Below, piece by piece: positions 51,290-58,690 of a stretch of 64,000 bases of DNA (positions are counted from its first letter, which is position 1; each line of letters begins with the position of its first letter). Location of the stretch: the NCBI RefSeq assembly GCF_030818795.1, contig NZ_JAUTAY010000001.1, forward strand, positions 2,480,001 to 2,544,000. Direction: 5' to 3'. Source of the DNA: Microbacterium sp. SORGH_AS_0862 (GTDB lineage Bacteria > Actinomycetota > Actinomycetes > Actinomycetales > Microbacteriaceae). Made by a program: the position numbers and the translations under genes. Under the pieces are notes generated by a model. The model was not told the origin of the DNA. It ran no database searches and saw only the letters and a program-made list of their open reading frames with translations.

Positions 51290-52389
51290 CGAGTGCAGTA
51301 GAGCATATTGATGGGCGTGAACGCTACCTGATTTCGGGAGGTCTCCATCAGGCGACGAGCAGTGATACCTCCAGCCTTGGTGACCTTCCATTTCTGCAGG
51401 TCGAAGTACTTAAAGGTGCCCATGATGTAGGCCTTGTACTCGCTCCGGGCCGGCATCTTCGGCGATGTGCACGTGATCGCTCCGGTTATGCTCGCCGATG
51501 CGGACATGCCGATCGTTGTACCCACCTGGCTAGCGGAGAGCCCCATCGTCGCGTTGACTGTGGCGCCAACTGTGTAAGACCCGGACACGGTGCAGGTCGT
51601 GTTCGCTACTGCTGTCTTGCAACCGCCTACTAGCTTCTTGAGGTTTGGTTGCTTCGTCTTGGTAGTCACGTTGATCGGGATGTACTCGTATCGAGTGACC
51701 GTAATTGCCGGGTCGGCCACCACCGGATAGGCATCCTTTGGCACGGCAGAATCGTCGACGATCTGAGTCACGACATTGGCGGAGAGATCGTAGCGGGTTG
51801 GCACCGGCTTTCCGTTCGCGTCGACAGCCCAAGGCGCAGTCGCGGTTGCGATCTCGTCGCCCGCAGCGTCAAGCACAGCGAAACCGCCGTCTGGCAGCGG
51901 GGTCACCTCGCCGCCGCCGTCCACATCGATCACGTAACTGAACGATGAGGTCGCGCCCTCTTCAGAGAGAACGGTCAGGACCTGGATAACGCCGTCAGCC
52001 CCGATCACGGGCACCGTGGTCGATCCGTCGGCGTTGTCATAAGCGACGGTCGAACCTGTCAGGGTCTGAGCTGCTGCCGAAGTATCCGCGGCAGGCAGCG
52101 TGATGGAGATGGCCGGAGCATCAACGGCCTGGATGACCAACGGGCTGGCGCTGTCCACGGGCACAGCCACGGACACATCGTCGACGACGCCCTCCACGAC
52201 GACGCCATCTTCATCAGACGGAACCAGCGTGGCTGCTCCCTCCAGCGCTTCTTGAACCGCTGGCTGATCGATCACCGCTGCTTCCGTCGAGTCAGGCTCA
52301 TCGGCGAACGCAGCGGGCGTCATGATCGTCGTCATGCTGGCCACGAGAACTGCCGCGCCTATGAGCGCGGTAGAACGTTCAATCTTCAT
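51286..52389 (-). CDS. Secreted protein with a YPVVADP motif
   Basis: 367 residues. Signal peptide 1-29. An acidic region (30-110) leads to a beta-rich part with DADGSTT-like and PLPDGGFAVLDAAG strands. AYPVVADPAITV near 220 is a motif often found in N-terminal regions of secreted actinobacterial proteins and polymorphic toxins. The C-terminal half has four Cys (GCKTAVANTTCTVSG, AITCTSP, MLYCTR) and could form disulfides. No toxin domain recognised. ATG 52389 with GGGGGAAAG upstream. Confidence 0.7.
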   Translation of the reverse strand: MKIERSTALIGAAVLVASMTTIMTPAAFADEPDSTEAAVIDQPAVQEALEGAATLVPSDEDGVVVEGVVDDVSVAVPVDSASPLVIQAVDAPAISITLPAADTSAAAQTLTGSTVAYDNADGSTTVPVIGADGVIQVLTVLSEEGATSSFSYVIDVDGGGEVTPLPDGGFAVLDAAGDEIATATAPWAVDANGKPVPTRYDLSANVVTQIVDDSAVPKDAYPVVADPAITVTRYEYIPINVTTKTKQPNLKKLVGGCKTAVANTTCTVSGSYTVGATVNATMGLSASQVGTTIGMSASASITGAITCTSPKMPARSEYKAYIMGTFKYFDLQKWKVTKAGGITARRLMETSRNQVAFTPINMLYCTR

Positions 52390-52475
52390 TTATCTTTCCC
52401 CCAGTTGGAAATCGGCTGGAGTGCTCCAGCCTCGCTCAACGTAGGGTTCGCCACGATTCGTCGTCAACGACATTT

Positions 52476-52507
52476 GCGCCATGTCCCCCGAAGAGGGGAC
52501 ATGGCGC
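52476..52507. repeat. Inverted repeat between divergent genes
   Basis: GCGCCATGTCCCC (52476-52488) and its complement (52495-52507), spacer of 6 nt, no T tract. It lies 87-118 nt upstream of the secreted-protein gene. Confidence 0.5.
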
Positions 52508-52559
52508 GCGCAATGAGTGCGCTGCAACCAGCGGTGATGTTCGATCGGACTCTTGCCAC

Positions 52560-52595
52560 ATTTCTCGCTCTGACGTCATTTCTCGCTCTGACGTC
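52560..52595 (+). repeat. Perfect 18-bp tandem duplication
   Basis: ATTTCTCGCTCTGACGTC at 52560-52577 and again at 52578-52595, about 100 nt upstream of the small RHH-like gene. Confidence 0.8.
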
Positions 52596-52629
52596 CAATA
52601 CGGCTGGGCAGCTGCTCTCTCCTTGCCGG

Positions 52630-52662
52630 TCTGCGGTCTCCGTGAGAACCAACCGAGTTCTC
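52630..52662 (+). promoter_or_regulatory. Shared element, copy 1 (TCTGCG ... GAGAAC-N7-GTTCTC)
   Basis: TCTGCG at 52630, GAGAAC at 52644-52649 and GTTCTC at 52657-52662, 28 nt before ATG 52691. The same arrangement precedes the DUF3846 gene. Confidence 0.6.
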
Positions 52663-52690
52663 GGCCGCACCTGTCAAGGAGGTGACCCGC

Positions 52691-53020
52691 ATGAGCGAGT
52701 CAGAAGCACCACCCACCACCGCCAACAGCCTGGGCTACGGCCCGGTCAAGCCCCTCGCGGTCAGACTCAACGAGTCCACCCGCACCCAGCTAGACATCAT
52801 CGCCCAGCTGCGTGATCGCAACGTCACCGACGAGGTCCGCCTCGCCATCGACGCATGGATCGAGGCGGCGAAGGTCGACCCGGCCCTGCAGCAGCGCGCC
52901 CAAGCCGCGCGCGAAGAGATTGAACGCGAAGCCAGCACCAAACGCGAGGCCATCGCCGCGATCTTCGACGCCGGCACCGTCCCGCCGAAGGTGAGCCGGT
53001 CGCGCGCAGCCGCTGGCTGA
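52691..53020 (+). CDS. Small ribbon-helix-helix-like protein
   Basis: 109 residues: PLAVRLNESTRTQLDIIAQL and DRNVTDEVRLAIDAWIEAAK resemble the beta strand and two helices of CopG/Arc-type plasmid regulators; a charged helix follows (QQRAQAAREEIEREASTKRE). Perfect AAGGAGGTGA lies 5 nt before ATG 52691. Genes of this type are common on actinobacterial plasmids and integrative elements. DNA binding is inferred. Confidence 0.65.
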   Translation: MSESEAPPTTANSLGYGPVKPLAVRLNESTRTQLDIIAQLRDRNVTDEVRLAIDAWIEAAKVDPALQQRAQAAREEIEREASTKREAIAAIFDAGTVPPKVSRSRAAAG

Positions 53021-53118
53021 GTAGCGCCACCCGAAGGTGGTCGGCCAGGATTGAGCGCACTCGCGTTCTCCTGGCCGGCCGCCGCCTCACAGCCACTCAT
53101 CTCGTCGCTCGTTTGTGT

Positions 53119-53150
53119 TCTGCGATCTGCAGAGAACCCATCCGGTTCTC
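53119..53150 (+). promoter_or_regulatory. Shared element, copy 2
   Basis: TCTGCG at 53119, GAGAAC at 53132-53137 and GTTCTC at 53145-53150, 27 nt before ATG 53178. Confidence 0.6.
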
Positions 53151-53177
53151 GGTCGCTCACACAAAGGAGAAGAAGAC

Positions 53178-53657
53178 ATGGTGCGAGGCGTTCTCATCCC
53201 CGCGGCAGACAGCCGCGACCTCACCGCTTACGACGCGATAGAGCTCGAGGACTATCAACGGGCGGTCGGTGGCTGGATCGAGGCCGTAGATCTCCCCACG
53301 TTCGGCAGCACGCTGTTCGTGAACGAAGAAGGATTGCTGCGCGGGTTGCCGTTCAATCGGCGCGCGACCTTCCTCTGGTGGTTCCACGTCCAGAGGGCAC
53401 GCCACCAAGCTCGGCTCGTTGGCGATGCGCTGCTTGTTTGCTCGCCCGACGCGACCGGGGAAGCGACCGACCTTCCGGACGACGCTCTGCGGGCGCTGCT
53501 CTCGGATGAGCTGTGGCGCCTCGAGCTTCGCGATGCTCCGGGCGAGGCGTGGAGCCGCGATCCCAGCGGCGAGCAGAGCTACATCGAAGCTGTGGTGTGG
53601 AGTGTGCTCGTCAGCGAGGTCTCGGACGTCGAGACGAGGCTCGTGCGGCGCCATTAG
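53178..53657 (+). CDS. DUF3846 domain protein
   Basis: 159 residues. The N-terminal half follows the DUF3846 pattern of plasmid and phage proteins: VRGVLIPAADSRD, YQRAVGGWIEAVDLP and STLFVNEEGLLRGLPFNRRAT. The C-terminal half is acidic and helical. Function unknown. AAAGGAGAAG precedes ATG 53178. It shares its upstream element with the preceding gene. The 196-nt gap after it (53658-53853) shows no gene or motif. Confidence 0.78.
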   Translation: MVRGVLIPAADSRDLTAYDAIELEDYQRAVGGWIEAVDLPTFGSTLFVNEEGLLRGLPFNRRATFLWWFHVQRARHQARLVGDALLVCSPDATGEATDLPDDALRALLSDELWRLELRDAPGEAWSRDPSGEQSYIEAVVWSVLVSEVSDVETRLVRRH

Positions 53658-53853
53658 TCACCCAGACGGTGATCGTCGAGACTCCAGCATCAATGCTGTC
53701 GAGCTCGACGGTCATCGCCTTTTGTCATGCCGATCGAGCGGGCCACCTGATTTGAGGCCAAGCCACGTGGGACGCTCCTGCCGTTGCCATCACCACGGGA
53801 GTGCTGGGCTTTGCGCCAGTGCCCACATCGCTGCTGTATCGATACAGATCGGC

Positions 53854-54303
53854 TCAGCGTCTTGCCTGATTGGCGGCGTTGATGAGGTACGAGCCTCGCA
53901 CACCGAGTTTGTAACGGCTGGCAGCAGGGACCGTGCTGATGTCATCGAGCGCGCTGCTTACAACGCTCTCGTCTACCTCCAGCAGTCTCGCGAGGTTCCT
54001 CTCCGTCAGACCACAGACGCCGACGAGCGACTCGAGGATGCTCTTCACCCGCTCGTCATCGTCGATCTGCAGACCACCCGTGAGCTGCGCAATGAGCGTG
54101 GATAGCCGGCCGCCGTCGCCGGGCATGAGAGGCGTCTCAGCCATCAGCAGGTCCACGCCCGCCTGCGACCCGTCCTCGTCCAGGAAGGACTGCAGGCTCT
54201 CGATCTCGATGCCTGTGATGCGGTGCACGGCTTCGAGCGAGATCCGCTCGTCATCGATCATGGCTCTCAGCTCTTCGACAAGGTGCGGCGTCTGTGAGGT
54301 CAT
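53854..54303 (-). CDS. Hypothetical helical protein, HTH-like
   Basis: 149 residues, all helical. ISLEAVHRITGIEIESLQSFL and LTERNLARLLEVDESVVSSAL look like two helix-turn-helix repeats, and the end RYKLGVRGSYLINAANQARR is basic. No named family. ATG 54303 follows AAAGGA by 7 nt, which decides it over ATG 54324. It may be a regulator of the adjacent secreted-protein gene. Confidence 0.65.
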   Translation of the reverse strand: MTSQTPHLVEELRAMIDDERISLEAVHRITGIEIESLQSFLDEDGSQAGVDLLMAETPLMPGDGGRLSTLIAQLTGGLQIDDDERVKSILESLVGVCGLTERNLARLLEVDESVVSSALDDISTVPAASRYKLGVRGSYLINAANQARR

Positions 54304-54408
54304 CAAGAGTCCTTTCGTCAACATGTGGAACCCTCGAGAGGAGGCTACTCGGGCCGGTGAATCGCCCGAGCAGCCCCCACCTTGTTTCGGTTCGAATCGA
54401 ACCGCGAC

Positions 54409-55017
54409 TCAGTAGTCGGTGTAGTGGTAGATCGTGTTGTTGGCTACGGTGCCAGCCACGGGGACGCCCAGCAGGAACGCAGTTCCGGTCAGCGTTCCGG
54501 AGTAGGTGTGTCCGCGAAGCTTGCTCGTAGTCACCGACCCCGCGAAGCTCGAGACGGGCGCGGACCCGCCGCTGAGACCGCTAGAGAGATCCGCGATGCT
54601 GAACGCGCCCGCGAAGGTGGTCGCAGGGATCGCCATGGCGATGCTGTAGTGGTAGACGCCACTCGAGGCGGTGACTGTCAGGGTCCCGGCGTCTCCTGGG
54701 TACGTCACTCTGGACGTCACTTCTCCCGGAGCAGCAGGCGACTCGATGCGCTGCAGGGGGAACACCGCGGTCTCGCCCTCAGCGAGCGCGTAAACCTCGC
54801 CGTCGAGCTCGAGCACGTACTCGGCAGCGGCATCGGTCGATGCTGGCTGCGCGGCGTTCGCGGCTGGTGCGACCAGCCCGACGGAGAACAGCCCGATCAG
54901 GGCGGCGAGAGCGATGCCGAACGACCGCTTGCGGCGGCTGAGTTTCGACCGGGAGGAACTTGTAAGGGCTTCGGGGGACTGGTCAGCTTGGGTCGACTCA
55001 TCGATCATCGTGCTCAT
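54409..55017 (-). CDS. Secreted protein of unknown function
   Basis: 202 residues. A long basic n-region (SSSRSKLSRRKRSFGIALAA) and signal peptide to about 55 (ANAA), then a beta-rich mature part (EYVLELDGEVYALAEGETAV, SGVYHYSIAMAIPATTFAG) with no Cys and no sorting signal. GAAGGAGAAGGAA before ATG 55017 fixes the start over ATG 55032. Not a family I recognise. Confidence 0.65.
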   Translation of the reverse strand: MSTMIDESTQADQSPEALTSSSRSKLSRRKRSFGIALAALIGLFSVGLVAPAANAAQPASTDAAAEYVLELDGEVYALAEGETAVFPLQRIESPAAPGEVTSRVTYPGDAGTLTVTASSGVYHYSIAMAIPATTFAGAFSIADLSSGLSGGSAPVSSFAGSVTTSKLRGHTYSGTLTGTAFLLGVPVAGTVANNTIYHYTDY

Positions 55018-55249
55018 TTCCTTCTCCTTCATCCTGGGATCATGCCGCCAACAGTTGGAAGCTGCCGTCGTTGACCAATGCTGTTTGTCGAGGCACTCGA
55101 TCCTGACAATCAGGTCAAAGATGCCTTGTGTATACGGAGGGTTAAATCTGTCCTGAGCGGTTCGTCAGGAATTGGCGCTTCGGCAAACTGATGTTTACGA
55201 CCGGGTCTGTCCGCACCGGCAAGGGGGGAGCTTGACATGCGGGAGCAAG

Positions 55250-55777
55250 GTGCCTGAGAGATTTGCTGCTCTGTACAGGAGCACCTATCGCACGATTGAG
55301 AGGTATATCCGGATACGAACCGATGACATCGAGCTAGCACGGGATCTCGCCGCGGAGACGTTCGCGATTGCCTGGGCAAAGTACTCCAGTGGTGTGGATA
55401 CCTCGATCAGCTGGCTGCTCAGGACAGCACGGAACCTTGTCGGCAACGAGTACCAGCGGCGTGAGCGCGAATCTGAACGACTCCGTCGGCTCATGCTGGA
55501 GGAGCTGACTACGGCGCAGTCATACAGCGATCATCAGAACCACATCGAGCTATGGGAAGCGATGGCCCGTATCCGTCCGGTTGAGGCGCTCGTACTGCAG
55601 CTCACCTATTGGTACGGATTGTCCGCGACAGAAGGCGCGCAGTTCCTCGGGTGCTCCACAGCGTCGTTCTGGCAACAGATGACCCGCGCTCGCGCGGCGC
55701 TACGGCGAGAGCTCACGCTCGACGGTCCCGGATCGGCGAGCACGGCTGTCCATGTCGGACATGTCCGACATGGATAA
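55250..55777 (+). CDS. ECF-like RNA polymerase sigma factor
   Basis: 175 residues. Region 2 (FAALYRSTYRTIERYIRIRT, IELARDLAAETFAIAWAKY) and region 4 (ARIRPVEALVLQLTYWYGLS, GCSTASFWQQMTRARAALRR) are both present; region 4 has a Trp where most sigmas have an Asn or Arg. Start GTG 55250 follows GGGAG by 4 nt. It lies just ahead of the WXG100/toxin genes in the same direction, and no anti-sigma factor of known type is adjacent. It could direct transcription of that cassette. Confidence 0.8.
   Translation: MPERFAALYRSTYRTIERYIRIRTDDIELARDLAAETFAIAWAKYSSGVDTSISWLLRTARNLVGNEYQRRERESERLRRLMLEELTTAQSYSDHQNHIELWEAMARIRPVEALVLQLTYWYGLSATEGAQFLGCSTASFWQQMTRARAALRRELTLDGPGSASTAVHVGHVRHG
55749..55774. repeat. 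26-bp perfect palindrome at the end of the sigma gene
   Basis: TCCATGTCGGACA and its exact complement with no spacer, encoding VHVGHVRHG of the sigma tail and the start of the next small ORF. Confidence 0.85.
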
Positions 55778-55991
55778 CCTCGAGCGACGCCTCCGCGAAG
55801 CCAATCACTACGAGAAGAAGTTCAAGTGGTCCCGGGAGCACGAAAACGAATCTGTGGACAACTCGCGAGTCCCGCGCCTGAACGCCTTACGCTGGCAGCC
55901 TGCAAATGACGGGGGAGGTCATGGTCAGGTTCGCAGTGGACCCAGAAGAGCTGTCGACCACGGCTGCGGCGGTGGAGAGCATTCGCGCTGA
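55770..55991 (+). CDS. Possible small basic protein after the sigma gene
   Basis: The frame from ATG 55770 (DNLERRLREANHYEKKFKWS, then ENESVDNSRVPRLNALRWQP) looks protein-like for about 45 residues and then Gly-rich. It overlaps the sigma stop and, in another frame, the WXG100-like start. It could be a small anti-sigma factor, but no motif shows it. Confidence 0.3.
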   Translation: MDNLERRLREANHYEKKFKWSREHENESVDNSRVPRLNALRWQPANDGGGHGQVRSGPRRAVDHGCGGGEHSR

Positions 55992-56202
55992 AGCAGGGTC
56001 GTTCCTTGAGACGTGCTCTGCTGACGTAGGGAACACTGATGTAGCCGCCGCGATCTCTGAGATGTTGTCGCAAGTCGCCTCAACCTGGCAGAGCCAGACC
56101 TCGGAACTGGACGAGATCTCGAACCGACTCCGAACGACCGCTGATCTGTATCGTCGCGCGGATCTGGACTCTGCTCCACGCGGGGATGGAACACTCCCAT
56201 GA
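55921..56202 (+). CDS. WXG100-like (ESAT-6 superfamily) protein
   Basis: 93 residues, two predicted helices: VDPEELSTTAAAVESIRAEA and EMLSQVASTWQSQTSELDEI. The Trp in STWQSQT is near the expected position, though the exact WxG is not kept. Such proteins dimerise with LXG-type effectors and go through type VII secretion. -10 TACGCT lies at 55888-55893. ATG 55921 follows GGGGGAGG closely; ATG 55906 is an alternative. It ends inside the toxin ATG (ATGA at 56199). Confidence 0.72.
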   Translation: MVRFAVDPEELSTTAAAVESIRAEAGSFLETCSADVGNTDVAAAISEMLSQVASTWQSQTSELDEISNRLRTTADLYRRADLDSAPRGDGTLP

Positions 56203-56621
56203 GCGAGCTCGGGGAAACGACCGACCCGGTGCTGCTCGTGCCAGGCTCTGTGTCCGGGCTCATGGATTCCGTCACGCTCTGGCGAGGTCGTAGCGATCTA
56301 GCGCGAGCGGTGAGCGATCGACTCCACGACCTTCGTGCTCCGGAGAGCTGGCAAGGCGACGCAGCAGCCGGATTCACCAGTCGACGTGACGCTGCTGCGG
56401 CTTCATGGGAAGCATCCGCGGAGATGCTGACCCGGGCAGCCGACTCGCTTGATGAGTACGCGACCACACTTGGGTGGGCGCAGCAGAAGGCCGCTGACGC
56501 CATCGACATGTGGGCGGCGGCGGCCAGCGCAAACCGCAGAGTCCGCGCGCCGCACTCGCGAGATGGAGCGGCTGGCGGGCCCTGGAGACATCCTTCCGCC
56601 CGCTATCGACGGAGGCGCTGA
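56199..56621 (+). CDS. T7SS toxin, N-terminal part (frameshifted)
   Basis: 140 residues as read. Residues 1-107 are a WXG/LXG-like helical region: MDSVTLWRGRSDLARAVSDR, ESWQGDAAAGFTSRRDAAAA (the turn is Trp-Gln-Gly) and TLGWAQQKAADAIDMWAAAA. From about 108 the frame gives only Arg/Pro/His-rich sequence and stops, while a +1 frame continues the expected protein. The break is at the GGCGGCGGCGGCC run (56513-56526). ATG 56199 overlaps the WXG100-like stop. Confidence 0.7.
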   Translation: MSELGETTDPVLLVPGSVSGLMDSVTLWRGRSDLARAVSDRLHDLRAPESWQGDAAAGFTSRRDAAAASWEASAEMLTRAADSLDEYATTLGWAQQKAADAIDMWAAAASANRRVRAPHSRDGAAGGPWRHPSARYRRRR

Positions 56622-57474
56622 GCTTCGCACCGAGGCGCGGGCACTTCTCACCTATGCCCGAGAGCAGGTCGCGACCGCCGGAGCCACGGCGGCCAGCGAC
56701 CTCCGTGCAGCAGCAGGCATTGCTCCACCTGCTCCGAACCCATGGAACGCCCTCGGCGTTCTCGGCGCCGTGATGGTCGAGATGCAGATCCAGATTCACT
56801 GGAACACGATCGTGGATCTCGTCAATGGGACTGCGTCGATCGGGAATGCGATCCTCAACAACCCCGAAGCGCTCCTCACAGTCCTGGGTGGATCCGCCCT
56901 GATCGGTGGCGGTGCAGGCCTCATTGGTGGCGGTGGGGCGGCGTCCCTGACCGGTGCCGGGGCGGCCGTCGGTGCCCCATCGATTGGAGCAGGTCTCGCC
57001 GCGGTCGGCGCCGGCGCCGCCGCTGTGGGGGCAGGCGCCACCGTGATCGCGTCCGGGGCTCTCGGAGCGAACAGAGTCGAGTTGCTTGAGCGCCGCGGGT
57101 ACGACCGAGGCGACGGACGAGACGTCTACGGTCAGTTTGCCAACGGGCAGAGCTCGAAGCCCTGGGTCGATAAGGAGAAACAGGGGCTCGATGAGGTCGA
57201 AGAAGAACTTGGAGCCACGATCAACCGAGATAAAGTGCGAGCTTCCGCCGAGGGCACGGACCAGCAGCGATACTTCGATGGTCTCTACAAGAACCCCGAC
57301 GGCACTTACACGGCCGTCGAAGTGAAGAGCGGAAGCGCCGTTGACAAGTACCTTCGGAATGAAGGCAATCAGAAGGCGTTCGATGATGCCATCTCGCCGT
57401 CCAGCCCCGCCCGCGTGCGTATCAATGGTGAGTGGGTCGATGTCGTGAAAGTTCGAGTACAGGTGGTGGAGTGA
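56563..57474 (+). CDS. T7SS toxin, C-terminal part with PD-(D/E)XK-like nuclease
   Basis: The continuing frame (open from 56449) carries the rest of the toxin, 303 residues from ATG 56563. AQTAESARRTREMERLAGP joins to the N-terminal part. A Gly/Ala-rich hydrophobic stretch (about 110-180; AVGAGATVIASGALGAN) follows. The last 110 residues are the toxin domain: QQRYFDGLYKNPDGTYTAVE then VKSGS. The Asp-x(n)-Glu-Val-Lys spacing is that of restriction-endonuclease-fold toxins. Imm1-like immunity follows directly (stop overlaps ATG 57474). Alone, this part has no good ribosome site. Confidence 0.7.
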   Translation: MERLAGPGDILPPAIDGGAELRTEARALLTYAREQVATAGATAASDLRAAAGIAPPAPNPWNALGVLGAVMVEMQIQIHWNTIVDLVNGTASIGNAILNNPEALLTVLGGSALIGGGAGLIGGGGAASLTGAGAAVGAPSIGAGLAAVGAGAAAVGAGATVIASGALGANRVELLERRGYDRGDGRDVYGQFANGQSSKPWVDKEKQGLDEVEEELGATINRDKVRASAEGTDQQRYFDGLYKNPDGTYTAVEVKSGSAVDKYLRNEGNQKAFDDAISPSSPARVRINGEWVDVVKVRVQVVE

Positions 57475-57947
57475 TGAGCCGGTTCTACTACACAATCGGC
57501 GGCCGCAACTCGACGGAGTTCGTCGCCGACCTCCGGCCGCCCAAAGAGCAGCTCGCTCACCTCCTCGGGCTGCTTCACGCCGGGAAGCGCTCGACCTTCA
57601 CGCTCGCGCCTGTGCCCGACGGCGTCGAAGTGCTGCGCTTTATCCGTAGCGGGGGCTCCGACGTGTTCCTGCAATGCGCCGGAACGGGCGACCAGCTCAC
57701 GATCGAGTGGCGACGACGCGAGGACGACGGGGAGACCAAGCTCTACACGCTCGGACATAGCGAGCGTCACGCTCCGGAGCTGGTGACCATCGAGTTCTTC
57801 AATGGGGAGCGCAGCACCCAGGTCCACCCCGACGAGGTGTTCAGCGTCGACGAAGCGATCGAGGTCTTCTACGCCTACCTACAGACCGGCACGATTCCTT
57901 CCGGTTACGCACTGAGGGAGTTCGACATGACTTGGCCAAAGCCATGA
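57474..57947 (+). CDS. Imm1-like immunity protein
   Basis: 157 residues. RFYYTIGGRNSTEFVADLRP at the start, DEVFSVDEAIEVFYAYLQTG and SGYALREFDMTWP at the end follow the Imm1 family pattern, an immunity class found after nuclease and deaminase toxins. It lies directly after the toxin gene (TGATG overlap) and before a WXG100 gene (ATGA overlap), so it is translated with both. It would protect the producer from the toxin. Confidence 0.82.
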   Translation: MSRFYYTIGGRNSTEFVADLRPPKEQLAHLLGLLHAGKRSTFTLAPVPDGVEVLRFIRSGGSDVFLQCAGTGDQLTIEWRRREDDGETKLYTLGHSERHAPELVTIEFFNGERSTQVHPDEVFSVDEAIEVFYAYLQTGTIPSGYALREFDMTWPKP

Positions 57948-58228
57948 CCATCCAGTTCGACAGCGGACAACACGACCAGCTACTCCACCAGCTGCACGCA
58001 GCCACCTCTGCCATCCAGGACCACCTCACGGATCTCGAGGACGCCGTTGGAGAGGTCGAGGAGCGCTGGAACGGCGCTGCCCGCGCGGCGTACTCGGATG
58101 CTCAGATGCGGTGGTCGGCCGCCATGCGGTCTCTCCACAGCGTTCTCAAGCAGGCGGACGACGCCGCCGCGAAGGCCGGCGAGACACTGAGCGCGGCCGA
58201 GAGAGCAGCGGTCAGCCTCTGGGCCTAA
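57944..58228 (+). CDS. WXG100 family protein
   Basis: 94 residues: two long helices around EVEERWNGAARAAYSDAQMR, with a Trp-Asn-Gly turn replacing Trp-x-Gly exactly, near residue 47. The C-terminal helix has LHSVLKQADDAAAKAGETLS. A small helical hairpin of the T7SS-secreted type, probably a chaperone partner for an LXG-like toxin. The start overlaps the Imm1 stop. Confidence 0.85.
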   Translation: MTIQFDSGQHDQLLHQLHAATSAIQDHLTDLEDAVGEVEERWNGAARAAYSDAQMRWSAAMRSLHSVLKQADDAAAKAGETLSAAERAAVSLWA

Positions 58229-58308
58229 AGCCAGAGGCTGTGTTCGGGCGGCCGGGACTGTGGACAACGACTCTCGGATCAGAACGTCGCTGGGTACGCT
58301 GCATGGCC

Positions 58309-58641
58309 ATGGACGATGTCCTCGCTGCTGCGGCTCAGCCACGGTGTCCGGAGTGTGGCACCGCCCTGCGCACGCGCGCCTACGGGCTCTACTGCGGTGG
58401 CTGCAAGCTCGACGTTCTGGATGTCGGTACGGGGGAGTCCATCGGCCTTTCCGCCCTCGCGGCTGAGCTGGGGCACGCAGAGCATCGGCTAGGGATGAGG
58501 ATCTATCACTACGTCCGTCAGAAGTACCCGGAACATCGTCCGGATGACCCGTGGCTGCTGACACCGGGAACAGGCCGACGACGTGCGGAGGGACGTACGG
58601 TGACGCCCCACGCGGCGCGCACGCACCCACTGAAGACGTAA
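58309..58641 (+). CDS. Small zinc-ribbon protein
   Basis: 110 residues. CPECGTALRTRAYGLYCGGC near 12-31 is a zinc ribbon; LSALAAELGHAEHRLGMRIY follows. No known family. TACGCT (58295-58300) lies 8 nt before ATG 58309, supporting this start over ATG 58303. It comes after the toxin cassette with its own promoter. Confidence 0.55.
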   Translation: MDDVLAAAAQPRCPECGTALRTRAYGLYCGGCKLDVLDVGTGESIGLSALAAELGHAEHRLGMRIYHYVRQKYPEHRPDDPWLLTPGTGRRRAEGRTVTPHAARTHPLKT

Positions 58642-58677
58642 CAGGGTTTCGTTCATCCGGACGTCCATAGCCGGGGC

Positions 58678-58683
58678 TACTGT
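58678..58683 (+). promoter_or_regulatory. Leaderless -10 hexamer of the chimeric gene
   Basis: TACTGT, 7 nt, ATG 58691. Confidence 0.5.
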
Positions 58684-58690
58684 GCGGCTC

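Noticed and set aside
52644..53150. GAGAAC/GTTCTC dyads as LexA boxes
   Set aside because: The 7-nt spacer and half-sites do not fit the actinobacterial SOS box (CGAAC-N4-GTTCG).
56500..56570. Programmed +1 frameshift in the toxin gene
   Set aside because: No slippery codon-stop arrangement at the switch point; the GCG run suggests an indel instead.
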